The notes under the pieces: generated by a model
Seen by the model: the letters and a program-made list of their open reading frames with translations, nothing else
What the model was told of the DNA's origin: nothing
Database searches by the model: none
Program-made: the position numbers and the translations under genes
NCBI GenBank assembly: GCA_036924285.1
Contig: JAYKYS010000001.1
Coordinates: 28,457,501-28,521,500 of the forward strand
From: Asterella californica
Taxonomy: Eukaryota > Streptophyta > Marchantiopsida > Marchantiales > Aytoniaceae
Length of the DNA: 64,000 nt
Direction: 5' to 3'
Shown: piece by piece, positions 1 through 12,570 of the stretch
Layout: every line of letters starts with the position of its first letter
Position numbering within the stretch: position 1 is the first letter of the stretch

Positions 1-668
1 ACCTTGCACTTCCGCAGCCCAGAAACTGAGAGTTTCTCCAAACCACCTGTCAGTGATGACAATTACAGATATCGAATTCCGAGCGTCAAGATATCAAGAA
101 ATTCAAGTTGGGATTAACTCACAGTACGAGCAAGACTGCTATTTGAATGTGATCCGCTTATCAGATAATTCCACCATTTATAAGGGCCATTTCGAAATCT
201 CAAGTTCTTGAAATGATCCAAACAGAGGGTACGGTTCACTCGCGAGGGGTCGATAGATGAATAGGCACTTAACAATGGTGTACGTACCTGCGTGTAGTGG
301 CCGCACACTTTACCAGCAGCGCAGCTGTTTGTGGGATAGTCGTAATACTGCCTTTCATTCACCCATGCACTGACTGCATCACCGGGAGTGCTTGCCCAAC
401 TGGCCGAGTAGATGTTTTCACCGTAAGGACTATTGGACCGATGTCTCAAAGAACAGCCGTCAGATGCTAGCGTGTTCGCCCAGCTGGTGGCATAGTTCGC
501 TATAGTCTGATTCCACTGAAGGCCTGCAACACCTACAGCTGTCCGAGCAGTATTATGTGGATTGACCCAAGCACTTGACTGACAAGCTGCTCCGCTGATG
601 AGACTGAGAACCACAATACACCCAATAAGGGACTGAACCATGGCCAGTAAGTTCCTCGAGGACTCCAT
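1..668 (-). CDS. PR-1/CAP-superfamily secreted protein, 5' part (3' end outside window)
   Basis: Secreted cysteine-rich protein of the PR-1/CAP family, expected in the apoplast; plant members bind sterols or act in defence, but the exact role of this one is unknown. Exon 1 runs 668 to 288 (127 codons, phase 0). Residues 1-29 form a signal peptide with a strong hydrophobic core followed by an AAC-Q cleavage-like site. The CAP domain starts with the HNTAR block, continues through PYGENIY, and reaches the GHYTQ signature at the exon end. A canonical donor (GTACGT, 287-280) follows. The acceptor CAG at 49-47 opens exon 2 at 46, which restores the signature as VVWRNSQ..GCG and then leaves the window. 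The intron is 241 bp. ATG at 668 is chosen because it begins the signal peptide; a second Met at residue 10 is possible. The frame is intact. Family assignment is firm; function is not. Confidence 0.88.
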
Positions 669-734
669 GGCTATCTCGACTGACTCGCTCGACGTTTAAG
701 AATTCTGTTGGACAAAGCTACCCACTGAGTATAC

Positions 735-1150
735 TACAGAACAGGCAGCTCATGAGCTAAGAAAACTTCCAACAAAAGTGTTACGATGGGGAAAGAGGAT
801 GCCTTATATAGGGATCCCCACACTCTTGTCTCCAGGGCAGAAAACCCATATGGATGCCATTGGATCTATATCCATTAGATTAATGCTGTCTGGATCGGAG
901 GACCTAGCTAGGGTCATGATGACTTCGAGGAGGTACTATGGAAATCACCAGGTCCTGGGCAAATAGCTGAAGAAATATCTGATTCACCGTCTGGAGCTCC
1001 GGGTCATGATCAGAAGTCAATTGCAAGATCTAGATCTACAAGAGACTACTGTACAACGTTAATCGTGCGAAAAGGAAAGGAATGCGCAAAGTCAAATTAA
1101 AAACCAATTTGAAAGCGAGTACGTGGACAAAAGTCTCGAAGCGTGTGATT
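735..1150. repeat. CAP promoter segment, copy A (partner 23,971-24,386)
   Basis: About 415 bp upstream of the CAP gene recurs in the same orientation at 23,971-24,386 with few substitutions and small indels. It covers the TATA box and part of the leader but none of the coding sequence. Homology stops abruptly at 1150. Confidence 0.9.
802..810 (-). promoter_or_regulatory. TATA box of the CAP gene
   Basis: On the minus strand this reads TATATAAGG, about 135 bp upstream of the ATG at 668. A start site near 770-780 would give a leader of roughly 105 nt. The same box lies inside the duplicated copy of this promoter at 24.0 kb. Confidence 0.6.
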
Positions 1151-3276
1151 TTCGTGGGAAAGAGGGGGACCACGCAGTCAAAGAGTTCAATCAGATGCGA
1201 AATGAAGAAGCAACAGGGAGAGACTGGTCCGAAGAGATGAGGGACAAGTAGAGGTAGTTCCTGGCGTGATGAAACGGTATATTATATGATATTCAGCTAC
1301 GAAACACTTATTGGCCAGTATGTTCAAACCCAGAAGCAGTGGACTCCCTTCCTGAGCAATGCCGTGACATACTAGTAGTAGACACAAGAGCTAACTTTCC
1401 ATGTGGATGCAATTCTGCTTACAAAATGTTTGATCTGAGTAAAGAAATCAAAATCATTCTGGTCTACAATATATATCCACGAATTTCAAGCCGCGTCCCA
1501 GTTTCCCAGATCCATAGTTTCTAACATGCGGAAGAGTCTATCATGTCCTGAGCGGGTATGTGGAGCTGAAGTCTTCTATCCGTACACCGACCTGGCATTA
1601 TCGCGATGGCATAATTTACACCAGTATGATAGATACGGCAAATACGTGTGCGTGACTAACCGCATTTCGGAGAGTCTCTGCTCGGCACTCACGAGCTTAA
1701 AGTTATTGATGGCGTTGCAACAATACTGGAAACAAACGCTAACGTTAGACTACGTATTACCTGTCTTCGGATTCCGTGGCAAATTAACGAGGGAAACAAT
1801 CGAGAAGTGTCTGATGAAGCTCTGATATTTCTGCAGGTGCACCAAGAGTGACTAAGAGTAGCAAACTGAAACTACCTCAAAACATTTGTCAGTGACAGGA
1901 AACTAAAGAAACAAGGTGCTGCGAAGCAACTGAATTGAGAGGCTAGGCATTTGGTAAAGAAGAGAAAGTCAATATTGCACGAGAAACTGAAATAAACTGG
2001 AAAAGCAAGTGAAATCAAAGAAAAAACAACAAACTATTTTCCAACTCAAGATTAGCTACGCAATTCATAGCAATAAAAACAGTACCACCATGCTGTAACG
2101 AGATTCCAGGTAAAATACTTTGGAAAAATAGTGTCCGCAGTCATTTCGTATACCTCACGGGAGACAGAGTTGAACATTTCCTTTTCCAGTGATGGATACG
2201 GACAGCGTGACACCCATTTCAGCTGCTTTTCGGTTTCTAACGAGATGTATGTGTATCCAATCACGTGCGTCACGACGAGCATATACATCAAGCACTTGGA
2301 AACTCGCAGGTGAAATATGCAGTACTAGTACGAGTACCCTCATTGTTCATACAGGCTCCATGTGGGCTCCAATGCTTACGTACGCAGTTTGTACTGCAAA
2401 GTCTTTGGTTGTGCCTGGATACCTCGAGCTCCTGTTATGGGAGTCCTGTGTCCAGAGTTCACGGCTCAGAGATTCTCTTGTCACTTGTGAAAGCTTGGAA
2501 GGTGCTTGCTCGCTCCATCTGTACTCGGACCCAACGGGTGTTACGTTCCCCGATCATCTCACTATGCGTGAGGCATTCGTTATTCCTCGTGTTTAAAAAT
2601 CCTTCGTTGTTTTCGCCGTGTAGCTTTTGCTCTTAACACGGATTACACCACCCCGTGCACTAACTTCGCTAGCGCCCTTAGCAATGCAATAGTAATACTA
2701 TACTACACATAAATGAAATACCGTCCTAACGATAAAATAATCTCCCTTCAACCAGAAGAGCCTCACGCCTTCGTCATGCATGGCAAATCCTTCTACGGGT
2801 CCTGCCTCATTCTGTTCAAGCGGCGGTGTGGGGAGCGGACAGTAGCTAGAAAGCCGTCTTTTCTTCTCATAATCCTTCACTGTTTGCTCGGCCTGCCCTT
2901 GGCTCTGTCTTTCTCTCCTCGTTCTCCTTTTTCGTCTTGGCGCCCTTCCTGCGTTCGTGTTGTCGACACCTCGTTTCGCTTGGGCTGCCCTCTCTGGTGT
3001 TTTTCTCCTTTGCTTTTCTTCTTTCTGTTTTTTAGCTTCCTGTCTGTTGAGGACCCCTTCCTGTTGCTGGGTGTTGTGCCTTACCCTTCAGTTTCATGCG
3101 TCTTGGGCTTTCCTGTGTTCTCCCTCGTTTCTGTCAGTTTCTGGGCTCCAGCGCCTTCAGTTTTCACGGGCCTGGGGCTTTCACGTCAACTTGTTTCCCA
3201 CCGGGTTTCTACTGTCCTATCGCGGTGCTCGGGTTTCTTAGACGCGCTTTCCATCATCTAGTTAGTACTGTCCAAG
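1151..3276. other. No recognisable gene; pyrimidine-rich stretch at 2,880-3,245
   Basis: Open frames here are short, overlap on both strands and match no family I know. From about 2,880 to 3,245 the plus strand is strongly C/T-rich, which keeps some frames open by composition alone. I see no repeats, splice-ordered exons or transposon signatures. Confidence 0.5.
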
Positions 3277-6200
3277 TTGTCTAGACTAAGCTACGCTGAT
3301 ATCGCTTGGACCATGACAAAGTTTAAGTATTCCCATAGAAACCAACCTAAGGATAACATGTTATCCTCCAAGTATGCATGTTTATTTATCCCGGAATAGA
3401 GAGCACTGACTTACTTAGATATCACCATCATGGATGAGATACCAAATTTATATACACTGACGAGAAAATTATCGTTAAAAAGTCAAACTCACATGTAGTT
3501 ATCACCATAGTAAATTTGAATACGAGATTTCTTTGTCCCGTAGTACATGTAGACCAAGAATGGCCGATAGCCAAAGCTTAGGGGCGGAACTCGTTTCGTT
3601 CTCAAGCTTAGACTCTTCATGAATTAAAGCGTAAATATTGAACCAAGCATACGACGCCATGTGCCTTTGGTTGCACAGCGGTCCAAGAACTTTTCCGGCC
3701 AAAGCTTCTCACGGAAAGCGTCTCTTATTGTTATTTTCCATTGTACAAGAAGGGGTCTTGTATACTCAGTTTTTCTATGTTGTAGACCAGTAAAAAGAAT
3801 TTTATATTACGGGATTGTTTTAATTAGATCTTCCTAAATACGGACGCCTAGCAATTTTCTGACAAAGGATTCAATTTTTTTTATGTTTACTTAATTTTTA
3901 TATTTATTTAATGATCTCGATCTATACTATATAAAAAGGAAAACTAACTAGAAAGTATCATTCATTTTTTGCCATATCTAATTAATATATAACCAAAATT
4001 ATTTATTATTATTGAATCATTTGTCATCAAAACGCGGTCATGTGATCTTTTCCGCGACTGCTTTCTAATCTCGCGAGGAGTCCTATGAAGGATCCATTCG
4101 TGACCTGAACCCACTCGTTTTTGTAAGACCGTAAAACTTATTCTTTTGTTAGATTAATGGAAAGTGGAGGTTACTCTTTTCCCGTCATTTTCGTTCCCTG
4201 GTTTCTTTCTTACATTCTGCTTTCTTGGGGGAGGATTGTTTTCTCCAGTAGTCGCTGCTCAACTTTCACAGCAAGAGACCTCCCGCCAGCAGGACCACGG
4301 CCCTGGCTACAGGCGGATGGGGTTGCTTGTTGGCTCATGGCAGGTTGGTCACTATGGCTCTTCTTGGGTTGGTTCCCATTTGACAAATAGATATAGAAAT
4401 AAAAGGAAATTATTAATCACGGCACCGGTTCATCGCTGGTTCCCAGAAGATTTGGACGGTTAACCGTCCAAATCAGGTAGCATTATTATTAGGGGTGTCA
4501 AAGTTAAGCGAAAATATTCTTCAACGGCTAAAAGTGTTACACTGTAACTTTTCAACGATTTGATTTGTATTTAATCGTGAATTGATGTGAATCTCTCTTA
4601 TGAGTAAACACTACCTTATTCATTTTCCATTTTAAGCTCTGATACTAAAATAAGTACACTAAGTAGTAGATTTCTCTATTGAAAAAATAAAAGAACGAAA
4701 CCGGAGAGAACTGAGTGAGAAAACCACGAAATTTCTGAAAAGACACCCACAAAGGAGGGGAGTCACCGATGCACTTGGTTTGACTCTGTGGTCAGTCAAG
4801 ATCAGGTCATCTACCTACAAAGATCACAATCATACTCTGCTATTATGCTCTTGTTCTTCTATCTTCCATGGCTGAAATACATCACACGTGTATTAGTGCG
4901 TGTCAAAGTTGGAATATTCTTCTCTCCCGGACGAGTGTTACTGATATCTCTGGAGGTACTCATAGAAAATCACTTTTGCCGTCTTTAGCTTGTTTTTTTT
5001 CAAATCACAAGTGAGTTTCAGCTGTAAGTAGATTTACTTACATTCAGGAAGTAAAAGATTTACTGAAATGATCAAAAAGTAAAAAAATAAAAACTTGCAG
5101 CAATTCAAAAATATTCCCTGAGCGATACACAATTCTAGACAAAATTACATTTGGAAAAATTAGGGCCATCTTTTTTCTGAGAATATTAGAAAATATTTTG
5201 TTTTAGCTTTGACATGCACTATCTAACAACTCAAGATTATAAAAACATGTGATGTAACGCCACAGCGAAATATACAGCACAGGAGAAGAAGACACTATGA
5301 AAGACGAGATATACAAGGCACAAAAGAGAGTATTGTGACGTGAAGAACAAGAGAATAAATGGAGGAGTTCCGATACTACATCATATCACTATCTAATATG
5401 CTTATTTCTAGATAAAAGCTAGTGACTATGATGAAAATAGAACTAAAAATGGAATAATGGAAATACGAAAAGGAAATGGAGAACTTAACAGACTAAAAAG
5501 GGTGTCAATGTTTGAACCTTTCCGAAGAGTCTTAACCTGCATGAGGGAATTATGACTTCCTTCCCTACATATCTTCAAGAGTCACTTCAAGAGCTCACCA
5601 CCATCAACGCCCACTTACCAATTGGGGGTCCTTTCCATCTTGGGTTCCTTAGAGGAAGCACTCGTTTAATCCTCAAGAATTATTTCATTAATTAGACGAT
5701 AAGCTTCAGGTCTTTTTCTTAACATCAAATTATTATACCATGAAGTAATTATGTTAATAATAATAATAATGTTATTACCAGTTTTTAGTATGCGCAGATG
5801 ACTTGTTAACGTTTGCTAACATGCAAAAATGCATTTTTTGTTAGCCGTCTATATTTCCATTAGTTTCTAATGGAAGAAAGAATTTGAACAAATTATAGAG
5901 GAGAAGTCGCTTGATCCAAGTAGTGAATATGTTCTCTAGTTAAGAAATATAATGATTTTATATCCAGAAAACTGCACAACATGTACAAAAAGGTTTTGCA
6001 TTCGGTAAGCAGAGAAAGTGAACAGAATGAGGAATACAAAAATAAATAGTTTAAATGCATATGAAGTTAAATCAGAAAGGAGTTCATCTTTGTTCATCTT
6101 TTCTCATCTTTTCAAGACTGCGTTTTAGCAGCGCATAACAGTTTATACATCGTGATCGTCATCGGAAGCAATATTCCCTCGGGATGTGAGCAGTTACTAA

Positions 6201-7689
6201 ATTAACCCATCAGGCGTTAGATGATGATGAGAATAACTTCACATTCACTTTCTATTGGGAGTCGCGAGTTTTATCCTCTAGAGTTTAAAGGGATTTTATT
6301 ATAGCTATGTGCGAGTAAATAGATCTACTAAATTCACTTAAACTTTTTTTAGAACCTGTTTAAATAAAAATATATTTTTGATACACTAGAATCGTTAAAT
6401 AAAGAATATATAAGTAGAGTATTTTTTATTTTTACAGAAGAGTTAAGCTATCTGTAAGCTTTACACTTTGTGATTCGTTTCTAGTAAGTCTAGTTGCTAC
6501 TAACTAAGATCTATCGATTTAAAAGTTGAATAGTTTCTTGGAGAAATTTAGAATCTTCTCTGGGTACACACTAAAGTACAAAGAGAACAATTAAATATTT
6601 TTCCTCTTTTAAAATCAGTACTTGAGGTTTAAGCTTTAAGGTCTTATGTCAATAAGTTTAATATTATCACGTAATGAATATCAGAATATACGAAATCATT
6701 TATTTGTAGATTAATATAATAAGGTGTCAAAAGAATTTAATAAGAAACGAAGTATGCTGTAAAAAGCATATTATGTTAAGTGTCCCTCGAGGTCGAAGGC
6801 CGCTGACTGTTTCGTAAGATAAAGCCTCCACGAGCTCTTGTGCAAATTGGTCACTTAGACCTCAAATCTGGATTCTTATACTTTTTATCACTATAGTCCG
6901 GTCCAATCGTCTTAGTCTTTAATGGAATCTTTGCGTAAATTTTCCAACCATTACGGAATCAGTTTTAGCCAGAACTAACTTAATCACTAAAAGTTATGGC
7001 AGTTTTAGTGATCAGATGTCCTTTTTCTCAAGTAAATCTTAGCAAAACCTCACGCTGCTCCAAAGGTCCTAAAATCCAAAATGTATCCTTAGTATTTCAA
7101 TCCAAAAAAACATCTCAATGCTTTTCGACGTTAATAAAAATCCTACAAAGTGAATCTCAATAGCTCTCTTTGTACACTCTACTAGAGCTTCTTATATTAC
7201 GGTTGAAGTGACAAACTCCATGTGTGAAGAGACTCATGAGTGACTTTCGGAGAATTAAGGTTATACATGTATCGCCACTAAGTATAAGATTGCAGTCTAT
7301 CCTGAATAACGAAATTTCAGTCTGGCACTATTCTCATGTTCATCGACATCGACTGAACTCCATGATTTGGTTTCTCCTTCTTATTACTTTCACTTGGGTG
7401 ACTAAATTTTTAACGAATGATTCGGTTTCCGTCCAAGAGCGAGAGATTCTGGAGCACTGGCGACCCGAGTGATGCATATTTGTCCTGAAGAACACTTTTC
7501 TTGGATTTTGCCTCGGTAACACTTGATATCTCTCCACTACGGAGAAAGTCAACTTCTCGCAAACGCAGCTTCACAGAACATGCCAACGCGGTGGCGAAAA
7601 CCCGACAAAAAGAACGATGTCGCCAAGAAGAAAGAGTGCGCCTACATTGTACGGCAGTCCGGCGACAATATCCTGCTGTACACAAGGGC
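3277..7689 (+). repeat. 4.4 kb dispersed repeat, copy 1 (partner 31,531-35,939)
   Basis: Both copies begin at TTGTCTAGACTAAGCTACG and end at CTGTACACAAGGGC. They align with scattered substitutions and a few large differences. About 75 bp (3,778-3,852) and about 340 bp (3,967-4,305) are absent from copy 2, while about 300 bp present in copy 2 at 33.84-34.15 kb is missing here. One 0.8 kb block is inverted. The last 470 bp (7,220-7,689) is nearly identical between copies. Short frames in that block match no family. There are no LTRs, terminal inverted repeats or known protein domains, so this is a segmental duplication or an unclassified non-autonomous element. Confidence 0.9.
4754..5559 (-). 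repeat. Segment inverted relative to copy 2 (32,682-33,457)
   Basis: Inside copy 1 this ~0.8 kb reads as the reverse complement of copy 2, while the flanks on both sides stay collinear. For example CACCGATGCACTTGGTTTG at 4,765 is complementary to CAAACCAAGTGCATCGGTG near 33,430. Copy 2 has a few extra bases at each junction (near 32,673-32,680 and 33,458-33,490), a typical scar of breakage and rejoining. Which orientation is ancestral cannot be told here. Confidence 0.85.
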
Positions 7690-7905
7690 TCATCACAACA
7701 AGAATATCTCCAGCTAATAGTCTTCGCTCAACCGTAGCTTCACATTTGAGAATATATTCACGTGCTTCTTGTTTTCTTTTCAGATATATGTGTTTTTTAA
7801 ACTCTAGTGAAATCTGTGCTATTCATTAAAAACTTAAATTTTTAAGCTTCTCCATATTTTTCAGTTCTGTCTGTTCTGGAGACGTGAATCACATTACCAT
7901 CATTT
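7689..7905 (+). repeat. Inverted-repeat fragment (partner 24,386-24,602)
   Basis: This 217 bp starts where homology between the two 4.4 kb copies ends and is the reverse complement of 24,386-24,602, with some divergence. Landmarks are CTCATCACAACA at 7,689 and GTGAATCACATTACCATCATTT at the other end (21 of those bases match the partner). No coding content is seen. Confidence 0.85.
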
Positions 7906-10892
7906 TATTTTTAGAATCTTTATTTTTATCTGATCTTCTATCCCATCTTCTATTTGCAGTAAAATTTTAATTTTAAAAATAAAATATACCACAAGTGGTG
8001 TGCAAGAATATAGTTCCTTTGATGATGGATGTAATGTCAATGCAGACGAGGAAGTTAAGCCTAGGGTGGCACTTCTCGACAGTACGAGAACTATTACTAT
8101 CTCCGGGATAAGTGTAAAATTTCACTTTCTGAAATAAAGTACAAAATTTTTTAGTTTGAAATCACAATATATGGATAAAAGCTTCTTCGTCGACAAGACT
8201 GGTGCTTGGTCAATAAGCAGAAGACAGATACATATTTTACAGAAAATTTTCCTGAAATCTCCACAGAGTCCCCGCTCTTCTGAACTTTCACGATTCAGTT
8301 GCAAATAAATAAATAATTTTTCTTTTAAAATAAAGTAGAATGAATAATAATAAAATTATTTCTCATACACATGACGAGGACGATGAATTTTTAGTTTACT
8401 ATGTTCTTCTCGGTAACGGGGCTGACATATGCATGCAACATCAGGTTCTGACAAGAGGGAAGGAAGAGGTCAAGTAAAGAAAAAACAAAACCAAAAGAAA
8501 AGAAATGAAATTGCAGGTGCTCAGGAGGGAAATATACTAACCTATCTGGTTAGAAACACAACACAAAACGTGCATGGTAACTAAATTTGTTCTTTTACGT
8601 TCTTCAGCGAGCCTCAGGACTTTTGTACACTCAGATTGGTTCCGGAAGATCTCATGCTGTTGACACATGCCTAAGTGTCCTTTTCTTTTAACCAGTTATG
8701 CATGCCTCATGACACTGAATGAAATGAAAATAGAAATGAAAATGGAATGGAATTACTTGTGATGGAATGATGGTTGTTTGAACCAACTCAGCGGACTAGT
8801 ACAGTCAAATTTCATTATAATCACATTTGATAGAGTCTCATTAACGATATAAGTACAATTTATGAGATAATTTTAAAAACTTTGTCATCGTTATTATCAC
8901 ATTCGATATGGTCACATACAGATATAAACATATTTTATAGGGCAATAGATTTCTTTTCTTAGTAAAAATCTTTCGTTATTGTCACTATTACATGATATAT
9001 ACACATTTGAGTCACTATAAATATAATTATAAACCTAAATAGAGTTAAATCCATAATCTTCCATAAAATGATTAAGCGTGATTAGACATCATGCATAGAT
9101 ATTATTTAACCCACAGATTCTTGTATCTTGCAGTAATGAAATGCAGATTGTGAAATAATGCAATCCATTTGCTGTCTTTTCTTTCACTCTAAAACTTAAG
9201 AGTAATATTTTGACCACAACAGTAACGAAATAACTACATAAACTGTGAACATAATCACAAATATTTGTGAATGTAAGATTACATGTGTTAGTATATGTAT
9301 CCAAACACGTTTAGTAAAAGAGAGTTGAGACATAACATATTCGGAAAGAACGAAGAAAGAACAGACACGTATTCAGGATGAAACGGATATTAGCGCATGT
9401 CCAAGTAAGAATCTCTGATAAATATTTTTTGTCCACGAGAGAATGTTTTTTCTTTTTTCTTTTCTTTTCTTGTTTGTTTTTATAAAGAGGACGATGGGAT
9501 GTCCAAACAATTTATTAAATAGAAAAAAGAATGACACTGAGAGGCAGTGCCTAGATAGAAACGTCATGAGCTAGTCCGTCCACCTGGGATATATTAGTAT
9601 GGCAAGGGGAAGCTCAAAAATTTGAGTACCAAGCAAAGGATTACTGGAGGTCACACTAAAACACACGAGGGCTACAGCCGATTATGATCGAATGATAACT
9701 CGAGCATAGAATGATTAAAGAGAGACAAGAAGGATCGCAGACTGTCAGCAGCAACAAAATCCAAAATAAGGAGATCTAATTGCAATCAAATGCTAGTATG
9801 ATAGCTCACTGAGAGTGGGTTGGAGCCAGGTGAGAGCATACATAGACCAGCGTTTCCTTGCAACCTGAGTTGTCGATGTAAGTTGAAGAAGATGATGACA
9901 AAGTGCTAGATTGGAAATAATGAGAAAGGAGGTTGGTTAGCTTGAAAAAGTCAAGTGCAATAAATTTTCCAAACTTGTCTCCGGTAGAGCCTTAGAACAC
10001 ATAAAAAATACGACTAGGAGAAATACTTCATTTCCCTAGATAAATTGACTCTAAAGTGAGGATTGAGGTCACCAGGAGAAACGCAACAAGGATAGTTTTT
10101 ATCCAAGGATTTTTATTTATTTATGTAATCCCTATATCGGTTAAATTTCCCTTGTTCATTTATCTCAATCCTCATATAGGAAATACTCTATGCATGTGTG
10201 GAAAACTAATCTAGGTAAAAACATGTATAGGTTAAATAGTATTAAAAATATTTATACTGTTCTTGAAATACTTATCTAAGGATTTAATATAGAGTAACTA
10301 TGTCAGAAATAAATCTGTTAAATTTCAAGAAAAAATATAATATTATAGGTAAATATGTGTGGTATATTGACAAATGATATCTCATAATAGCAATATTGAT
10401 ACCACTATACGTGTTATATATCCCTAGATCCAATAGTGGAAACATGTTTGCCCCCATACTTCTTGCTCGTGTTTGTACAGGATCGAGAAGAGACCTTCTC
10501 GTTTGCTCGCTGCTCGTGTTGCGCTTGGACCAGAATTTGCTTTCATTATTTCTGATCTCTTTTGCCTCCGTGTACTGCTTAGACTGATCGAGGCTCTTAG
10601 TACTCTTATCATGTTCGTTATTTATCATAATGACGTTTTGATCACGTTTCTGTTTCTTCTTGATGTCGTCAACCTGTAGAGCCTGTCCTGGAAGTTAATG
10701 ATCAGCAGTCTATGGGATCTCGTTTGCTGATTCAGGGCGGAAGGATGGGGCCTTTGCCTCCAATGGTTCTCGTTGGCTAGATCGACACCGATGGTGCTGA
10801 TCCCGAGAGCATGGGCGTCTGTTTTGATCAGCTTGTCCTTTAGCAGAAGGGATTTCGCACGCGTGGACTCCACATAAACACATCATCGTACT
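7906..10892. other. AT-rich stretch, no gene recognised
   Basis: Only short unsupported frames occur on either strand. Runs such as TCTTTTTTCTTTTCTTTTCTTG near 9,450 are simple-sequence. I see no transposon domain, RNA gene or long repeat in this interval. Confidence 0.5.
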
Positions 10893-10950
10893 CATACCCT
10901 TGTCCTTTAGGGTACTAACTGCATACCCTTGTCCTTTAGGGTACTAACTG
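10893..10950 (+). repeat. Two-copy 29-bp tandem repeat
   Basis: The unit beginning CATACCCTTGTCCTTTAGGG occurs at 10,893 and again at 10,922, essentially identical. Confidence 0.9.
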
Positions 10951-11066
10951 AAAGTCAGTCAAAATGGAAGGAGAGACATTTGCTACGCTCAAGATGATAG
11001 TTTTCCTCGCTAAGCATCAGCGAACCCAGCAGCTTATCCATTTTGTGCCCCATCTTATCTTATTTC

Positions 11067-12570
11067 ACCTCGGTTTCTGTTCCTTGCCTTACATCGCCAA
11101 AGGTCCCAAAAGGATCTAGAGTATAGTCTCATTTTGAGAATATCGACTTAGATCTTGAATAGAGTTGCACCTGAGCATGTTGTAATCTTTACTTCTAAAC
11201 TTTATTTATTTGAACGGCTTCAGCCACTTGAGAGTTGATTGCATTTAATCTTGAGAGTTGATTGTAACATGTGAACACAGAATATTCCTTCTATATGCAA
11301 GAGAGAGGGATCTTGAAGTCGCACATGTGTACATGTCCAGGATGTACCCACGACTAAGTTCGCTAAGTTCCTCTTCTGTTCTCTGGAGGTTGGTCTTCAC
11401 TAGTTACCTCTCGTGATTGCCACGCTGTTGACAAGTTTCACTTAGGAAATTAAATTATCGTCGGTTACTTTGGACATCCTCAAAACTGATCGTTGAAAAT
11501 TAAATTGCAATTATAATTTGTATAGCAATGTATAGCAATTTGTATAGCAATGTACATACTCGAGGAGAAACGAACCAACCATCTGGATCTATACATACTC
11601 GACGAGGAACGAACCAACCATCTGGATCTACTCTCGCGGTCGTTTGTGTCTGTTATTGAACAAGTGCAACAGCAAAAAGCTGCTGCTAGTTATGGTTACT
11701 GAGATCCAGTAACCGGCCACTACTTCATTCTTTATTCTAACTGTTCATTTTGCTGTTTGACTCACAGTTGTGAATTTTGTTCTTGCTGTGTCACAGGTTT
11801 GTAGGACCTACATGGACCTCTTCATATAATATATCTGGATTTGAGCATTGTTGGAGGTATGTTCGTCCTAGATGTGGCATCCGAGGTTCACTTCCCTCCA
11901 CCTTTTCCGTTCCAACTGCTATGTGAGGTTCATTGATGAGATCACGTATTGTATGTCATCTCTTTCTATTCTCTAGATAATATTAGCATTCGCTATGAAG
12001 TAACATCACCACGAGTTCATCAAGTCTGAAACAAACTGACGTGTTGAATTGATGGGGTCTTCCATCCGACGTTAAGCTTGCAGTTAAGCTTACAGTTAAG
12101 CTACAGGTCGGGCATTCGCTAGAGAACTTGCTCTAACTTTAGCCGGCACGGTTCACAAGATTCTAGAGGTGTTCTATATTATAGCAGCGGTAGGAGACCT
12201 TAGAGCTTCTGATAGCAGATCTTAGTCCCGATGTTCCTTCAGGTTTCTGGGCGTTGGGTTGTTTGACCCTTTCTCTTGATATATTGATGGGATCTTTCCA
12301 TCCGTTAGTCATTGAGTCGCGTTTGTTGTAACAAGTAGAAGAGGAGATCAGATCTAGAAGATCTCTACATCGTGGTGTGCCGTTATCACACGGTCACAGT
12401 ACGAGAGAAAGGGTCCACCGCTTCTCTTCTGTTGGCTGTTATGACGAGAGTTGACGTCCACCTTATAGATACCCACGACTGACGGAATCGCTAAGTTCCT
12501 CTTCTGTTCTCTGAAGCTTGGTCTTCACTACTTACCCCGGTTTCTCTTCCTTGCCTTACATCGCCTCAGA
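11067..12570 (+). repeat. Two short motifs repeated in permuted order
   Basis: Motif B (CCTCGGTTTCTGTTCCTTGC, then TTACATCGCC) occurs near 11,068-11,100 and again at 12,538-12,567. Motif A (ACCCACGACT...CGCTAAGTTCCTC...GGTCTTCACTA) occurs near 11,346-11,402 and again at 12,470-12,532. The order is B then A at the first site and A then B at the second, so the sequence between them may be a rearranged old element. No coding domain was recognised. The line GATGGGRTCTTYCATCCG also occurs twice (12,050 and 12,288). Confidence 0.6.
11554..11632 (+). repeat. Two-copy 39-bp tandem repeat
   Basis: ACATACTCGA..GA..CGAACC followed by AACCATCTGGATCT occurs at 11,554 and 11,593. It is preceded by a smaller TATAGCAATG/TATAGCAATT repetition. 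Confidence 0.85.

Noticed and set aside
2713..3284. Overlapping plus-strand frames of up to 182 codons
   Set aside because: They are carried by a pyrimidine-rich tract giving Leu/Phe/Ser/Pro-rich text in all frames; there are no domains or splice context.
7224..7685. Frames conserved between the two 4.4 kb repeat copies as evidence of a gene
   Set aside because: Conservation reflects recent DNA duplication: several overlapping frames on both strands are kept equally, with no bias to one.
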